Source: Halopiger goleimassiliensis (GTDB lineage: Archaea; Halobacteriota; Halobacteria; Halobacteriales; Natrialbaceae). Taken from it: 64,000 nucleotides of DNA. The translations under genes and the position numbers were made by a program. The stretch is taken from contig NZ_HG315690.1 in assembly GCF_000455345.1 (NCBI RefSeq), positions 2,828,339-2,892,338 on the forward strand. Direction: 5' to 3'. The notes beneath the pieces are model-generated. The model was given only the letters and a program-made list of their open reading frames with translations, did not search any database and was not told the DNA's origin. How positions within the stretch are numbered: the first letter of the stretch is position 1; every line of letters begins with the position of its first letter. Positions 31,961-40,189 of the stretch are shown one piece after another.

Positions 31961-33151
31961 CTACAGGAACAGGAACTCGAAGGCCGTGTAACCGGTGAAG
32001 GCCACGAACAACGATCCGGCGAGCGAGAGGACCCACGCGAGCACCGTATAGCCCATCTTCCGGGCGCTGACGCCGCCGCCAGCGCCGGAGGCCGCGTAGC
32101 CGCTCCCGATGATCGAACTGACGACGATCTCGTTGAACGAGACGGGGATACCGAAGAGGACGGCCGCCTGTGCGATCGCGAAGGAAGGGATGAGCGCGGC
32201 GATCGACCGCCGGGGACCCAGCGAGGAGTAGTCCTGCGAGATCGCCTTGATCATCCGCGGCGCACCGGTCCAGGAGCCGATGAGGAGTCCGACGCCGCCG
32301 CCGACCAGCAACGCCAAAAGCGGCAGGCCGAGGTCGCCGGACAGCGGCAGCAACGGGCCGATGGCGAGACCAACCTGGCTCCCGCCAGCCGAGAAGGCGA
32401 CGAGGCCGCCCATAACGAGCAAGAACCGGCGTTGGGCCCTGGCGGGATCGTTCCGAACGCCCATCGCGGTCGGCACCACCCAGAGCAGGATCATCCCCAG
32501 CGTTCCGACGGCGACGCCGACCGATCGGGACGCCGGCACCATCCCGCCGACCGACTGTGCGATCGAGGCTCCGCCGTCGGGCGGTCCGAGGACGGCGAAC
32601 TCGATGTTCGCGACGAGGAGGCCGACGACGCCGGCGAGACCGATCAACACGTATCGCTCCGGCACCGGCTCCTCGCGCAGGGAACGGGCGATCACGTAAC
32701 CGAAGAAGCTCCCGACGAACGGCGTCAGTATCCACATGGTCGCGATCTCGCCGTAGGTCGCCCACGCCGGATCGCCGCCCATCGCCAGGCCGACGCCGAT
32801 GACGGCCCCGGTCGAGGTAAACGCCGTGGCGATCGGATAGCCGGCGAAGACGCCGGTCGCGACCAGCGTGGCCGCGATGACGAGCGCGAGCGTCGCCGCC
32901 GCCGGCGACAGCACGACGCCGCCGATCAGGTCCCCGCCCATCGTCTCCGAGACGTTCGCACCCTGCAACACCGCGCCGGCGAATCCCAGAATGCCGACGA
33001 AGAAGCCGGCCCGCATCACCGAGATCGCGTTCGCACCGACCGCCGGGGCGAACGGGGTCGACCCGCTCGAGCCCGCGCCGATCGACCAGGCCATGAAGAA
33101 GCTGGCGACCGCGGCGACAAGAAACGTCGCGAGCGTCGCGATATCGACCAT
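31961..33151 (-). CDS. PiT-family inorganic phosphate transporter
   Basis: A 396-residue permease of the PiT family with about ten transmembrane helices. Two inverted PiT repeats are visible: FAPAVGANAISVMRAG near residue 35 and the later KAISQDYSSLGPRRSIAALIPSFAIAQAAVLFGIPVSFNEIVVSSIIGSGYA region. The family couples phosphate uptake to protons or sodium. It diverges from the amino-acid ABC operon; the shared 150-base region carries the operon promoter and a palindrome. Confidence 0.9.
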   Translation of the reverse strand: MVDIATLATFLVAAVASFFMAWSIGAGSSGSTPFAPAVGANAISVMRAGFFVGILGFAGAVLQGANVSETMGGDLIGGVVLSPAAATLALVIAATLVATGVFAGYPIATAFTSTGAVIGVGLAMGGDPAWATYGEIATMWILTPFVGSFFGYVIARSLREEPVPERYVLIGLAGVVGLLVANIEFAVLGPPDGGASIAQSVGGMVPASRSVGVAVGTLGMILLWVVPTAMGVRNDPARAQRRFLLVMGGLVAFSAGGSQVGLAIGPLLPLSGDLGLPLLALLVGGGVGLLIGSWTGAPRMIKAISQDYSSLGPRRSIAALIPSFAIAQAAVLFGIPVSFNEIVVSSIIGSGYAASGAGGGVSARKMGYTVLAWVLSLAGSLFVAFTGYTAFEFLFL

Positions 33152-33232
33152 CTATCCCGGCCTTACCAGCGGCCCCTACAAGTGTGTGCCGACCTGTGCT
33201 CGTCGCCGACGACGCGATCCGGTTGAACTATT

Positions 33233-33244
33233 GGTTATCTAACC
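33233..33244. promoter_or_regulatory. GGTTA-TC-TAACC palindrome upstream of the ABC operon
   Basis: GGTTATCTAACC (perfect 5-bp arms) is nested in CCGGTT...AACCGG (33219-33246). It lies about 20 bases upstream of the TATA box at 33263-33273, a position typical of transcription activators or Lrp-type regulators in archaea. An operator is inferred, not shown. Confidence 0.45.
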
Positions 33245-33262
33245 GGAATGTCGGGTTCGATC

Positions 33263-33274
33263 TTAACATATAAG
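33263..33274 (+). promoter_or_regulatory. TATA box of the amino-acid ABC operon
   Basis: TTAACATATAAG has its core about 33 bases before the ATG at 33303, giving a short leader. The surrounding 60 bases are AT-rich. Confidence 0.55.
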
Positions 33275-33302
33275 CCGGTTCCAGGACAGTATCAGGTAAA
33301 CA

Positions 33303-34190
33303 ATGGGAGATCAGCGTAAACAGTTCGACAGAAGAGCGTACCTACAGCTCGCCGGGAGCGTAGGCGTCGCCACGGCCGGCCTCGCCGGCTGTCTCGAGGA
33401 CGCCAACGGGAACGGTGAGGGTAACGGCGACGACGGCAACGGCGACGACGGCAACGGTGAGGGTAACGGCGACGCCGAAGACGAGGGCAACGGCGACGGC
33501 GGTTCCGACATGGAGATCGTCGCCGGGACGGCCCCCGGGTTCGAGCCGTTCGAAATGGTCGAGGACGGCGAACTCGTCGGGTTCGACATCGACCTGCTCG
33601 AGGCGGTGGTCGAGGAAACCGAGTACGAACTCACCGGCTGGCAGGAGATCGAGTTCGACGGCCTGATCCCGTCGCTCGAGGACGGCAACATCGACGTCAT
33701 CGCCGCGGCGATGACCATCACCGAGGACCGTCAGGAGACGATCGCGTTCACCGACCCCTACTACAGCGCCGACCAGTCGGTGCTCGTCCAGACCGGCGGC
33801 GACGTGCAGCCGGCGGAACTCGAGGACCTCGAGGGGCTCAACGTGGGTGCCCAGTCGGGAACGACCGGCGAGGGCATCGTCGAGGAGGACCTGATCGCCG
33901 AGGGGCTGATCGACGAGAGCGACTACGACTCCTACGGTAACTACGTCCTCGCAGTCCAGGAACTCGAGCGGGGGACGCTCGACGCGATCATCATCGACGA
34001 ACCGGTCGCCCAGTCGTTCGCGGCCGACCGCGACGTCGAAATCGCGTTTACCTTCGAACGAGACGAGGAGTACGGTTTCGGCGTTCGCCAGGACGACGAC
34101 GACCTCCAGCAGGCGCTCAGCGAGGGCATCGAGGCCGTCCAGGAGTCCAACCAGTACCAGGAGATCACCCAGGAGTGGTTCGACGAGTAA
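33303..34190 (+). CDS. Polar amino-acid ABC transporter substrate-binding lipoprotein
   Basis: A 295-residue extracellular type 3 solute-binding protein. The N-terminus has a Tat signal (FDRRAYLQL) ending in LAGC with Cys30 as lipid anchor, then a Gly/Asn/Asp/Glu-rich tether (residues 32-65) that would extend it from the membrane. The mature domain has the family features FEPFEMVEDGELVGFDIDLL, ITEDRQETIAFTDPYY and VGAQSGTTGEG. It probably binds glutamine, histidine or a related polar amino acid. First gene of a four-gene operon. Confidence 0.92.
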   Translation: MGDQRKQFDRRAYLQLAGSVGVATAGLAGCLEDANGNGEGNGDDGNGDDGNGEGNGDAEDEGNGDGGSDMEIVAGTAPGFEPFEMVEDGELVGFDIDLLEAVVEETEYELTGWQEIEFDGLIPSLEDGNIDVIAAAMTITEDRQETIAFTDPYYSADQSVLVQTGGDVQPAELEDLEGLNVGAQSGTTGEGIVEEDLIAEGLIDESDYDSYGNYVLAVQELERGTLDAIIIDEPVAQSFAADRDVEIAFTFERDEEYGFGVRQDDDDLQQALSEGIEAVQESNQYQEITQEWFDE

Positions 34191-34201
34191 CCTGACCGGG
34201 C

Positions 34202-35071
34202 ATGGTAGGTGAGTTCGTCGTACCGTCCGTCGCCGCCCTGCCGGCGGCCGCGATCGATCCGTCGCTGCTCTCGCCCGTAGCCGCGGTGCTCGAGGCCGGA
34301 CCGATCGAGGAAGCGGTCGCGGATGTACTCGGCGAGGACTGGGGGTTCGTCGTCCGCAACGCCGACTACCTGCTGTGGGGCGCGGCGATTACGGTCGCGC
34401 TGACGTTCACGAGCATCTTCCTGGGCTTCCTCGCGGGCTTCCCGGCGGGGGCGATCGAGGTCTACGGCTCGGGGTACTCGCGTGCGTTCGTCAGGAAGAC
34501 CGGCGTCTTGCTGCGGGGGACGCCGATCATCGTCATCATGATCTACATGTTCTACGTCCTGCCGATCGAACCCCTCCTCGGGGCGGTCGGCTGGACGCTC
34601 ACCTGGATCGACACCGTCCTCGGGCCGACGCCGTTTACCGTTCCGACGAACGTGCCCGAACCCTTCGTCGCGGCGACGCTCGCGCTCGGCCTGCGAAGCG
34701 CCGCCTACCAGTCCCAGATCTTCCGCGGTGCGCTCCAGAGTATCGACGAGGGTCAGATGGAAGCTGCGCGCTCGATCGGAATGAGCCGACTCCAGGCGAT
34801 CCGGCACGTGATCGTCCCGCAGGCGCTGCGCCGGAGCGTCCCCGGCTTCCAGAACGAGTTCACCATCGTTCTCAAGGACACGTCGATCGCGTTCGCGATC
34901 GGTCTCGCGGAACTGCTCAAACGCAGCCGGGACCTGTTCATCAACGAGACGACCGCCGTACTGGAGGTAATTCTCTTCATGAGTCTGATCTACTTCGTGC
35001 TGACGTTCGGTACGAACCGACTGCTCGACTACCTGAGCAACACCTTCGCGATTCCGGGTGAGACATCGTGA
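34202..35071 (+). CDS. Amino-acid ABC transporter permease 1
   Basis: A 289-residue membrane protein with about five transmembrane helices after a 45-residue N-terminal segment. The EAA loop motif EAARSIGMSRLQAIRHVIVPQALR (about residues 183-205) couples to the ATPase. It starts 11 bases after the binding-protein stop and ends in GTGA shared with the ATPase start (35068-35071), indicating translational coupling. Confidence 0.9.
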   Translation: MVGEFVVPSVAALPAAAIDPSLLSPVAAVLEAGPIEEAVADVLGEDWGFVVRNADYLLWGAAITVALTFTSIFLGFLAGFPAGAIEVYGSGYSRAFVRKTGVLLRGTPIIVIMIYMFYVLPIEPLLGAVGWTLTWIDTVLGPTPFTVPTNVPEPFVAATLALGLRSAAYQSQIFRGALQSIDEGQMEAARSIGMSRLQAIRHVIVPQALRRSVPGFQNEFTIVLKDTSIAFAIGLAELLKRSRDLFINETTAVLEVILFMSLIYFVLTFGTNRLLDYLSNTFAIPGETS

Positions 35072-35853
35072 CCGACACCGAACCGACGACGCCAGCAGAC
35101 CCCGAGACGGAGCATCGAACCGAGCCGCTGTTGCGGATCGAACACGTCGTCAAGTCCTACGGCGACGAACGGGTCCTCGAGGGCGTCTCCCTCGAGATCG
35201 ATCGCGGCGACGTCGAGGTGCTCGTCGGACCCAGCGGGAGCGGGAAGTCGACGCTGCTGCGGTGTCTCAACCGCCTGACGGAGGTCGACAGCGGCCGTAT
35301 CTTCCTGGGCGACCTCGAGGTGACCGGCGACACCGACCCGAACGAGATCCGCCAGCAGATCGGGATGGTGTTCCAGGACATCAACCTCTTCGCTCACCTC
35401 ACCGCCCGGGAGAACGTGACGCTCGGGCTGAAGCAGGTCCGCGGGATGAGCGAGGCCGAGGCGCGTGAACGCGCCGACGCCGAACTCGCGCGGGTGGGCC
35501 TGGCGGACCAAGCCGACTCCTACCCGGCCCAGCTCTCGGGGGGACAGAAACAGCGCGTCGGCATCGCCCGCGCGCTCGCGATGGATCCCGAAGTGATGTT
35601 GTTCGACGAACCGACGAGCGCGCTCGACCCCGAACTCAGCAACGAGGTGCTCGCGGTGATGCGCGAACTCGTCGAGGAGGGGATGACGATGGTCGTCGTC
35701 ACCCACGAGATGCGCTTTGCCCGCGGTGCCGCCTCACGGATCTCGTTCCTCGAGGACGGCGAGATCGTCGAGCGCGGGCCGCCGGACCGGATGTTCGACG
35801 ACCCGACGCACGAACGGACGAAACAGTTCTTCGAGAGCATCCGCCATGACTGA
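35068..35853 (+). CDS. Amino-acid ABC transporter ATP-binding protein
   Basis: A 261-residue ABC ATPase with Walker A GPSGSGKSTL, Q-loop MVFQDINLF, signature LSGGQKQRVGIARAL, Walker B VMLFDEPTSALD and the H-loop VVTHEM. It energises uptake in the polar amino-acid system. Start is GTG at 35068, inside the permease stop. Its last codons overlap the 17-residue ORF that leads to the second permease. Confidence 0.93.
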   Translation: MTDTEPTTPADPETEHRTEPLLRIEHVVKSYGDERVLEGVSLEIDRGDVEVLVGPSGSGKSTLLRCLNRLTEVDSGRIFLGDLEVTGDTDPNEIRQQIGMVFQDINLFAHLTARENVTLGLKQVRGMSEAEARERADAELARVGLADQADSYPAQLSGGQKQRVGIARALAMDPEVMLFDEPTSALDPELSNEVLAVMRELVEEGMTMVVVTHEMRFARGAASRISFLEDGEIVERGPPDRMFDDPTHERTKQFFESIRHD

Positions 35854-35899
35854 CGCCCGCCTCTCGACGGTCGAGACGGAGGTGGCCCTCGACCGATGA
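35846..35899 (+). other. 17-codon bridging ORF between ATPase and permease 2
   Basis: MTDARLSTVETEVALDR begins inside the last codons of the ATPase and ends in TGA overlapping the ATG of the second permease (ATGA, 35896-35899). Its frame differs from both. It could carry ribosomes across the 42-base gap, keeping translation coupled; the peptide itself need not function. Confidence 0.4.
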
Positions 35900-36894
35900 G
35901 CGTCTCGAAGGGCCTCGGCCTCGACCGACTGCGGGGCGCGAACGCCGACCTCGAGCGGCGACTGCTGTTCGGGGCGCTCGCGCTCTTCTGGGCGTGGCTG
36001 GCCGGTCGCTGGGGTTACGACTACGTGCTCGCCCGCACGGGCGTCGGCCCCGGTGCGGGCGAGAGCTTCCTCTCGCCGGCCCCGTTCGAGAACCTCGCCG
36101 AGACGCTCGAGGGATCGGTCCTCGCCTTCGGACCCGTCAGACTGCCGGTCGACTGGCTCGCCTCGCTCGTCGACGGGATCGCCCTCGCGATCGAGATCGG
36201 CCCCGCGCTGGCGACCGGCGCGTGGTACACGGTCGTCCTGACGAGCGTGAGCATCGTCCTCGGCTTCGTCATCGCCGTCCCGTTGGCGGTGCTTCGCGTC
36301 TACGGCGGGCCGTTCCGCTGGCTCTCGCTCGTCTACACGGAACTGATCCGCGGGACGCCGCTGCTCGCCCAGCTGTTCGTCCTCTACTACACGCCGTATC
36401 TGGCGGTACCCCTGAACGACGTGGGGATCGTCGGGCAGGGGTTCGTCCCCGACTACGCCTTCTGGATCGCCATCGTCGGCTTCACGATCAACGGCTCGGC
36501 CTACCAGGCCGAGTACATCCGCGGCGCTTTGGAGAGCGTCGACGAGGGGCAACTGACGGCCGCCCGCGCGATCGGCCTCTCGAAACTCGAGGGGATCCGC
36601 CACGTCGTGCTCCCGCAGACGCTGCGGTACGCGATTCCGGCGTGGACGAACGAACTCGTCTACCTGATCAAATACTCCTCGCTGGCGGGCTTCATCACGG
36701 TGCCCGAACTCTACTACCGCGCCGACCGGATCGCCTCGTCGACGTTCGAATACACGCCGATCTTCACGCTGCTCGCGCTGGTGTACCTCGGGATCGTGCT
36801 CTCGGCGACGAACCTGATGGACCGGGTCGAACGGCGGGTCGCCGTCCCCGGAATCGGCGGTGCGAGCGGACGACAGCAGGGGACGACGGAGTAA
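35896..36894 (+). CDS. Amino-acid ABC transporter permease 2
   Basis: A 332-residue membrane protein, longer at the N-terminus than permease 1 because of an extra hydrophobic stretch and periplasmic-type loop (residues about 20-95) before the permease fold. The EAA motif TAARAIGLSKLEGIRHVVLPQTLR lies near residues 219-240. With permease 1 it forms the heterodimeric channel. It ends the operon; the next gene is convergent on the minus strand. Confidence 0.9.
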   Translation: MSVSKGLGLDRLRGANADLERRLLFGALALFWAWLAGRWGYDYVLARTGVGPGAGESFLSPAPFENLAETLEGSVLAFGPVRLPVDWLASLVDGIALAIEIGPALATGAWYTVVLTSVSIVLGFVIAVPLAVLRVYGGPFRWLSLVYTELIRGTPLLAQLFVLYYTPYLAVPLNDVGIVGQGFVPDYAFWIAIVGFTINGSAYQAEYIRGALESVDEGQLTAARAIGLSKLEGIRHVVLPQTLRYAIPAWTNELVYLIKYSSLAGFITVPELYYRADRIASSTFEYTPIFTLLALVYLGIVLSATNLMDRVERRVAVPGIGGASGRQQGTTE

Positions 36895-37617
36895 TCAGTT
36901 CGTCGTCGACTTCGAATTCTCGTCGGGTTCCGGCGGCGGTTCGGCACCCTCGATGGCTTCCGCCGCGTCGGTGTCCTTCTCGACGTCGACGTGCCAGCGG
37001 TCGACCTCGTCCTCGTACTCGGCGAGCAGCTCCGAGACGTCGTCTTTCAGCACGTCGTCGTTGACGTTGACCTCGAAGACGAACTGCTCGCCGTCCTCCA
37101 CGCCGCGGGTCGACTGCTGGATGTTCGCACTGACCAGTTCGTTGTCGAAGTAGTAGGGCGCGAGCTGGGTCATCACGTTCTGGTAGACGGTGTCCTCGAC
37201 CCGTCGCAGCGCCTTGCGTCCGGCGGAGTCGGCCGCCCGCGCGACGTAGTCGATCGACTCCTTCCAGTTGTCCATCGCGGCCTCGGCGTCGTCCTCCTCG
37301 AGTTGCTCGTAGGACTCCGAGAGTTTCTCGCCGGCGGTCTTGATGTCCTCGTCGGGTCCCTTGCCGGCCTGTTCGCCCTTGCCCTCCTGGACGCTCGCCT
37401 GATCGGCGGTCTTCTCGCTGACGTCCGACTCGAGGGTCTCGTGGGCCTTGGGTCGCCACTCCTCCCACTCCTCGAACGCGCGGGCGAAGCGGGCCCCGTA
37501 GGCCTGGTCGGGGTCGTGGACGCCGGCGTCACGCAGCGCGCGCGTGATGCGTTCGCCGTGTTCGACGACGTCGCCCCAGTCGCCGCGAACTTTGAATCCC
37601 GAGATGCTCTCTTCCAT
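36895..37617 (-). CDS. Coiled-coil acidic protein (DUF5828-like)
   Basis: A 240-residue soluble protein begins MEESISGFKVRGDWGDVV. Long helical stretches rich in Glu/Lys/Asp (residues about 75-150) suggest coiled-coil character. The conserved block RALRRVEDTVYQNVMTQLAPYYFDNELVSANI and the acidic, Pro-rich tail resemble the haloarchaeal DUF5828 family of unknown function. TTTATA about 30 bases upstream (near 37647) is a likely TATA box. Confidence 0.72.
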   Translation of the reverse strand: MEESISGFKVRGDWGDVVEHGERITRALRDAGVHDPDQAYGARFARAFEEWEEWRPKAHETLESDVSEKTADQASVQEGKGEQAGKGPDEDIKTAGEKLSESYEQLEEDDAEAAMDNWKESIDYVARAADSAGRKALRRVEDTVYQNVMTQLAPYYFDNELVSANIQQSTRGVEDGEQFVFEVNVNDDVLKDDVSELLAEYEDEVDRWHVDVEKDTDAAEAIEGAEPPPEPDENSKSTTN

Positions 37618-37727
37618 TCGGCTGGCGCGGTCCTAAGCGTCGGAGCGGTATAAACTTCGTTGCCGGCGCGAAACCGGCCACGACTCGAACGGGGTCGCGA
37701 GTCGGCCCGGTCCCGGGACTGGTCCGT

Positions 37728-38858
37728 TCAGCGCCCGGACATACCGCCGTAGCCGCCGGTCGGCTGGCCGCTCATTCCCTGGCCGTACTGGCCCTGTTCG
37801 GGCATTCCCTGCATGCCCCGGCCGCCCGACTGACCCTGCATCCTCATCTCCTGCTGGCCGCCCTGGGACCCCATCCGGCCCCGTGACTGCATCTGTCCCT
37901 GTCCACTCGTCCCCATCGCGGAGCCGCCGACCTGCTCGAGCAGCGTCTCGCAGGCGTTCATCGTGCGCTCGATCGTCGCGATCGTCTCCGTGATGTGGCC
38001 GTGTCGACCCTCGAACCGCCGGAGTTCCGGGAGCGCCTCGTTGGCGATCCGGACGAACGTATCCGCCACCTCGGGACCGAACATCGAGTCGCGGGCGATC
38101 AGCATCTCGTTGAGCGCGGCGATTTCGGCGACGTCCTGGCAGATCCGGGCGCAGATCCCGAGTTCGGGCGCACCCGTCGCACACTCCGTCGCACACCAGG
38201 CCGCGACGTGGGAGAGTTCGCTGAAGTCCTCGAGCGCGATCCACAGTTCGTCGGTCATGTGGTCCTCGAAGGTTTGCATGCCCATGCCTGCCGACTGCCC
38301 CCCCATGGGCTGCTGGCCCTGCGACGGCATCCCGGACTGGTGGGTCTGCGCTTGCATTTCCTGGCCGTACTGTGACGGCTGCATTCCCTGACTGGATTGG
38401 ATCGACTGCATTCCCTGGCCGGACTGTGGCGATTGCATCCCTTGACCGGACTGCGGTGTCTGCATCCCCTGGCTGGACTGGGACGACTGCATCCCCCGGC
38501 TGGACTGGGTACCCTGACCGGATGGGGACGTTCCGTACTGCTGCTGGCCCCGGGATCCCGTTCCGGATCGCATGGACTGGGATTCGTGCATGGGCTGTGA
38601 GCCCATCGCCGACCCCTGCTCGGGCCGTCCCATCCCGGACTGCTGGCTCTGCGACTGCATCGCCATCTCGGCCTGCCGGCGGCCGGAGCCCTGGGACGTC
38701 GTCTCACTCCCCGATCCCTGTCGCGCCCCCGACTCGCGCTGTCGGCCTCGAGGATCCATCTCGCCCGTCGGTCGGTTCGGTTCCGTCGGCTGGTTCGGTC
38801 GGTTAGCGCCGGTTCCCCGCTCGCTCGAGTGCTGCCCGCGGTGCTGGTCGTTCGTCAT
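37728..38858 (-). CDS. Gln/Met/Ser-rich protein with a DUF326-type four-helix bundle
   Basis: A 376-residue protein. A low-complexity region (residues 1-195) rich in Gln, Ser, Gly and Met contains five 9-residue GMQ repeats (122-166). A central four-helix region (about 197-312) has cysteines C222, C226, C236, C240 and C302, like the DUF326 copper-binding bundle. The tail again is Gln/Met/Gly-rich. Such bundles in bacteria store copper via cysteines in the bundle; Met-rich ends could also bind copper. No copper genes are adjacent, so this is inference. No signal peptide: cytoplasmic. Confidence 0.72.
   Translation of the reverse strand: MTNDQHRGQHSSERGTGANRPNQPTEPNRPTGEMDPRGRQRESGARQGSGSETTSQGSGRRQAEMAMQSQSQQSGMGRPEQGSAMGSQPMHESQSMRSGTGSRGQQQYGTSPSGQGTQSSRGMQSSQSSQGMQTPQSGQGMQSPQSGQGMQSIQSSQGMQPSQYGQEMQAQTHQSGMPSQGQQPMGGQSAGMGMQTFEDHMTDELWIALEDFSELSHVAAWCATECATGAPELGICARICQDVAEIAALNEMLIARDSMFGPEVADTFVRIANEALPELRRFEGRHGHITETIATIERTMNACETLLEQVGGSAMGTSGQGQMQSRGRMGSQGGQQEMRMQGQSGGRGMQGMPEQGQYGQGMSGQPTGGYGGMSGR
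38361..38495 (-). repeat. 27-bp tandem repeat inside the GMQ protein gene
   Basis: Five 27-base units encode GMQSSQSSQ, GMQTPQSGQ, GMQSPQSGQ, GMQSIQSSQ and GMQPSQYGQ. The unit is a multiple of three, so copy-number changes would keep the frame. Units differ at several bases, so expansion is not very recent. Confidence 0.85.
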
Positions 38859-39087
38859 GGGACACCGCCCAGTAGCCCGATCGCGCGAGTAAATCGGCTC
38901 CACCGTTTCGGACGTTTCCACGCTCAACGCCGGCTTGTGCGGGATCGAATCGTCGCGGTACAGGGAGCCTGCGTCGTGCTGGCATCGTACGAACGAGTAA
39001 TGGTGGCTTGAGCCGTGCGAGAGACGCTCCCGCGGGGTTCCGACGGCAGACCGATACCATGAACTATCCGGCGAGCACACTGCCGGT

Positions 39088-39765
39088 ATGCCGATCGAAG
39101 ACCGGGACAACGCCTATCTCATCACCCACGCACTGGCCAAGGACACGCTCTCGCGGATCCGTGACGTCGAAACCGAACAGGTCAGCTTCCGCAAGGGGCT
39201 GGTCAAACTCGGCCGCATCTGTGGCTACGAGATCATCGACGGCCGCATGGAAACGGAGTACGTCGAGATCGAGACGCCCCTCGAGGGGACGATGGGCGAG
39301 CGCGTCCGCGGGCTCGACGACGTCGTCATCATCAACGTTCTGCGGGCGGCGACGCCGTTCGTCGAGGGGCTGCTGAAGGCGTTCCCCCGCGCCCGCCAGG
39401 GCGTCATCAGTGCGAGTCGAGACGAGGAGGCGGGCCGGGACGAGGACGGCTCGTTCCCCATCTCCGTCGACTACGTGAAACTCCCCGAGATCACCGAGGA
39501 GGACACGGTGATCATCGCCGATCCGATGCTCGCGACCGGCTCGACGATGTGTACCGTCCTCGAGCACGTCACCGAGAACTCGCCGACCCCGGAGAACCTG
39601 ATCGTCCTCTCGGCGGTCTCCGCGCCCGAGGGGCTGTTGCGCGTCGGCGAGCAGTTCCCCGAGGCCGACCTGCTGACGGTCTCGATCGACGACCACCTGG
39701 ACGACGACGGCTTCATCGTGCCCGGCCTCGGTGACGCCGGCGACCGGGCCTTCCGAACGACCTGA
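39088..39765 (+). CDS. upp: Uracil phosphoribosyltransferase
   Basis: A 225-residue enzyme that converts uracil and PRPP to UMP. Visible are the N-terminal [17 protein letters not shown] segment, [22 protein letters not shown] near residue 78 and the PRPP loop [20 protein letters not shown] near residue 142, then a C-terminal uracil-binding region [10 protein letters not shown]. Length and order are typical of archaeal Upp. In the same frame immediately after its stop begins a truncated DUF5680 relic. Confidence 0.95.
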   Translation: MPIEDRDNAYLITHALAKDTLSRIRDVETEQVSFRKGLVKLGRICGYEIIDGRMETEYVEIETPLEGTMGERVRGLDDVVIINVLRAATPFVEGLLKAFPRARQGVISASRDEEAGRDEDGSFPISVDYVKLPEITEEDTVIIADPMLATGSTMCTVLEHVTENSPTPENLIVLSAVSAPEGLLRVGEQFPEADLLTVSIDDHLDDDGFIVPGLGDAGDRAFRTT

Positions 39766-40104
39766 ATCGACCGCACGCGCATAGAGAAGTCCGACGACCT
39801 CGCCGCGTTCGCCGGTCGCGAAGTCGTCTTCCGATCCGGCGAACCGGTGTGGGCGATGACCTACTACGGCGACCCGACGACGCCGGCGGCCGACCGGGCG
39901 GAGACCTACGCGTTCCTCCGGGCGGCCCTCGAGCGAGCCACGGCCGAGCGACCGTATCGTGGGCCGACGCGGTTCGAACGCGGCGACCGTGCGTACCTGA
40001 GTTCGATCGACGGGACGCTCGATCGGTTCTCCGGCGAGGAACGGATCACGGACGGCGACGAGACGGTCTATCGGGGTGAGTTCGTCGGCGGCCGCCTCGA
40101 GTGA
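39766..40104 (+). pseudogene. N-terminally truncated DUF5680 relic
   Basis: Beginning directly after the upp stop and in the same frame, this stretch encodes FAGREVVFRSGEPVWAMTYYG, then PYRGPTRFERGDRAYL and YRGEFVGGRLE, which match the C-terminal two thirds of DUF5680 proteins. The family's N-terminal portion, about 45 residues, is missing and no start codon precedes the homologous region; the first GTG at 39847 lies inside it. It is best read as a broken gene abutting upp, although a GTG-started fragment could still be made. Confidence 0.7.
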
Positions 40105-40189
40105 CCCCCCGGCCCGGGACACCGACGTTTTGCCCGGCGGACGTACGCGCCGTTTTCCTCCCGCGCCGCTGTAGTCGATCCCTCTGCCT

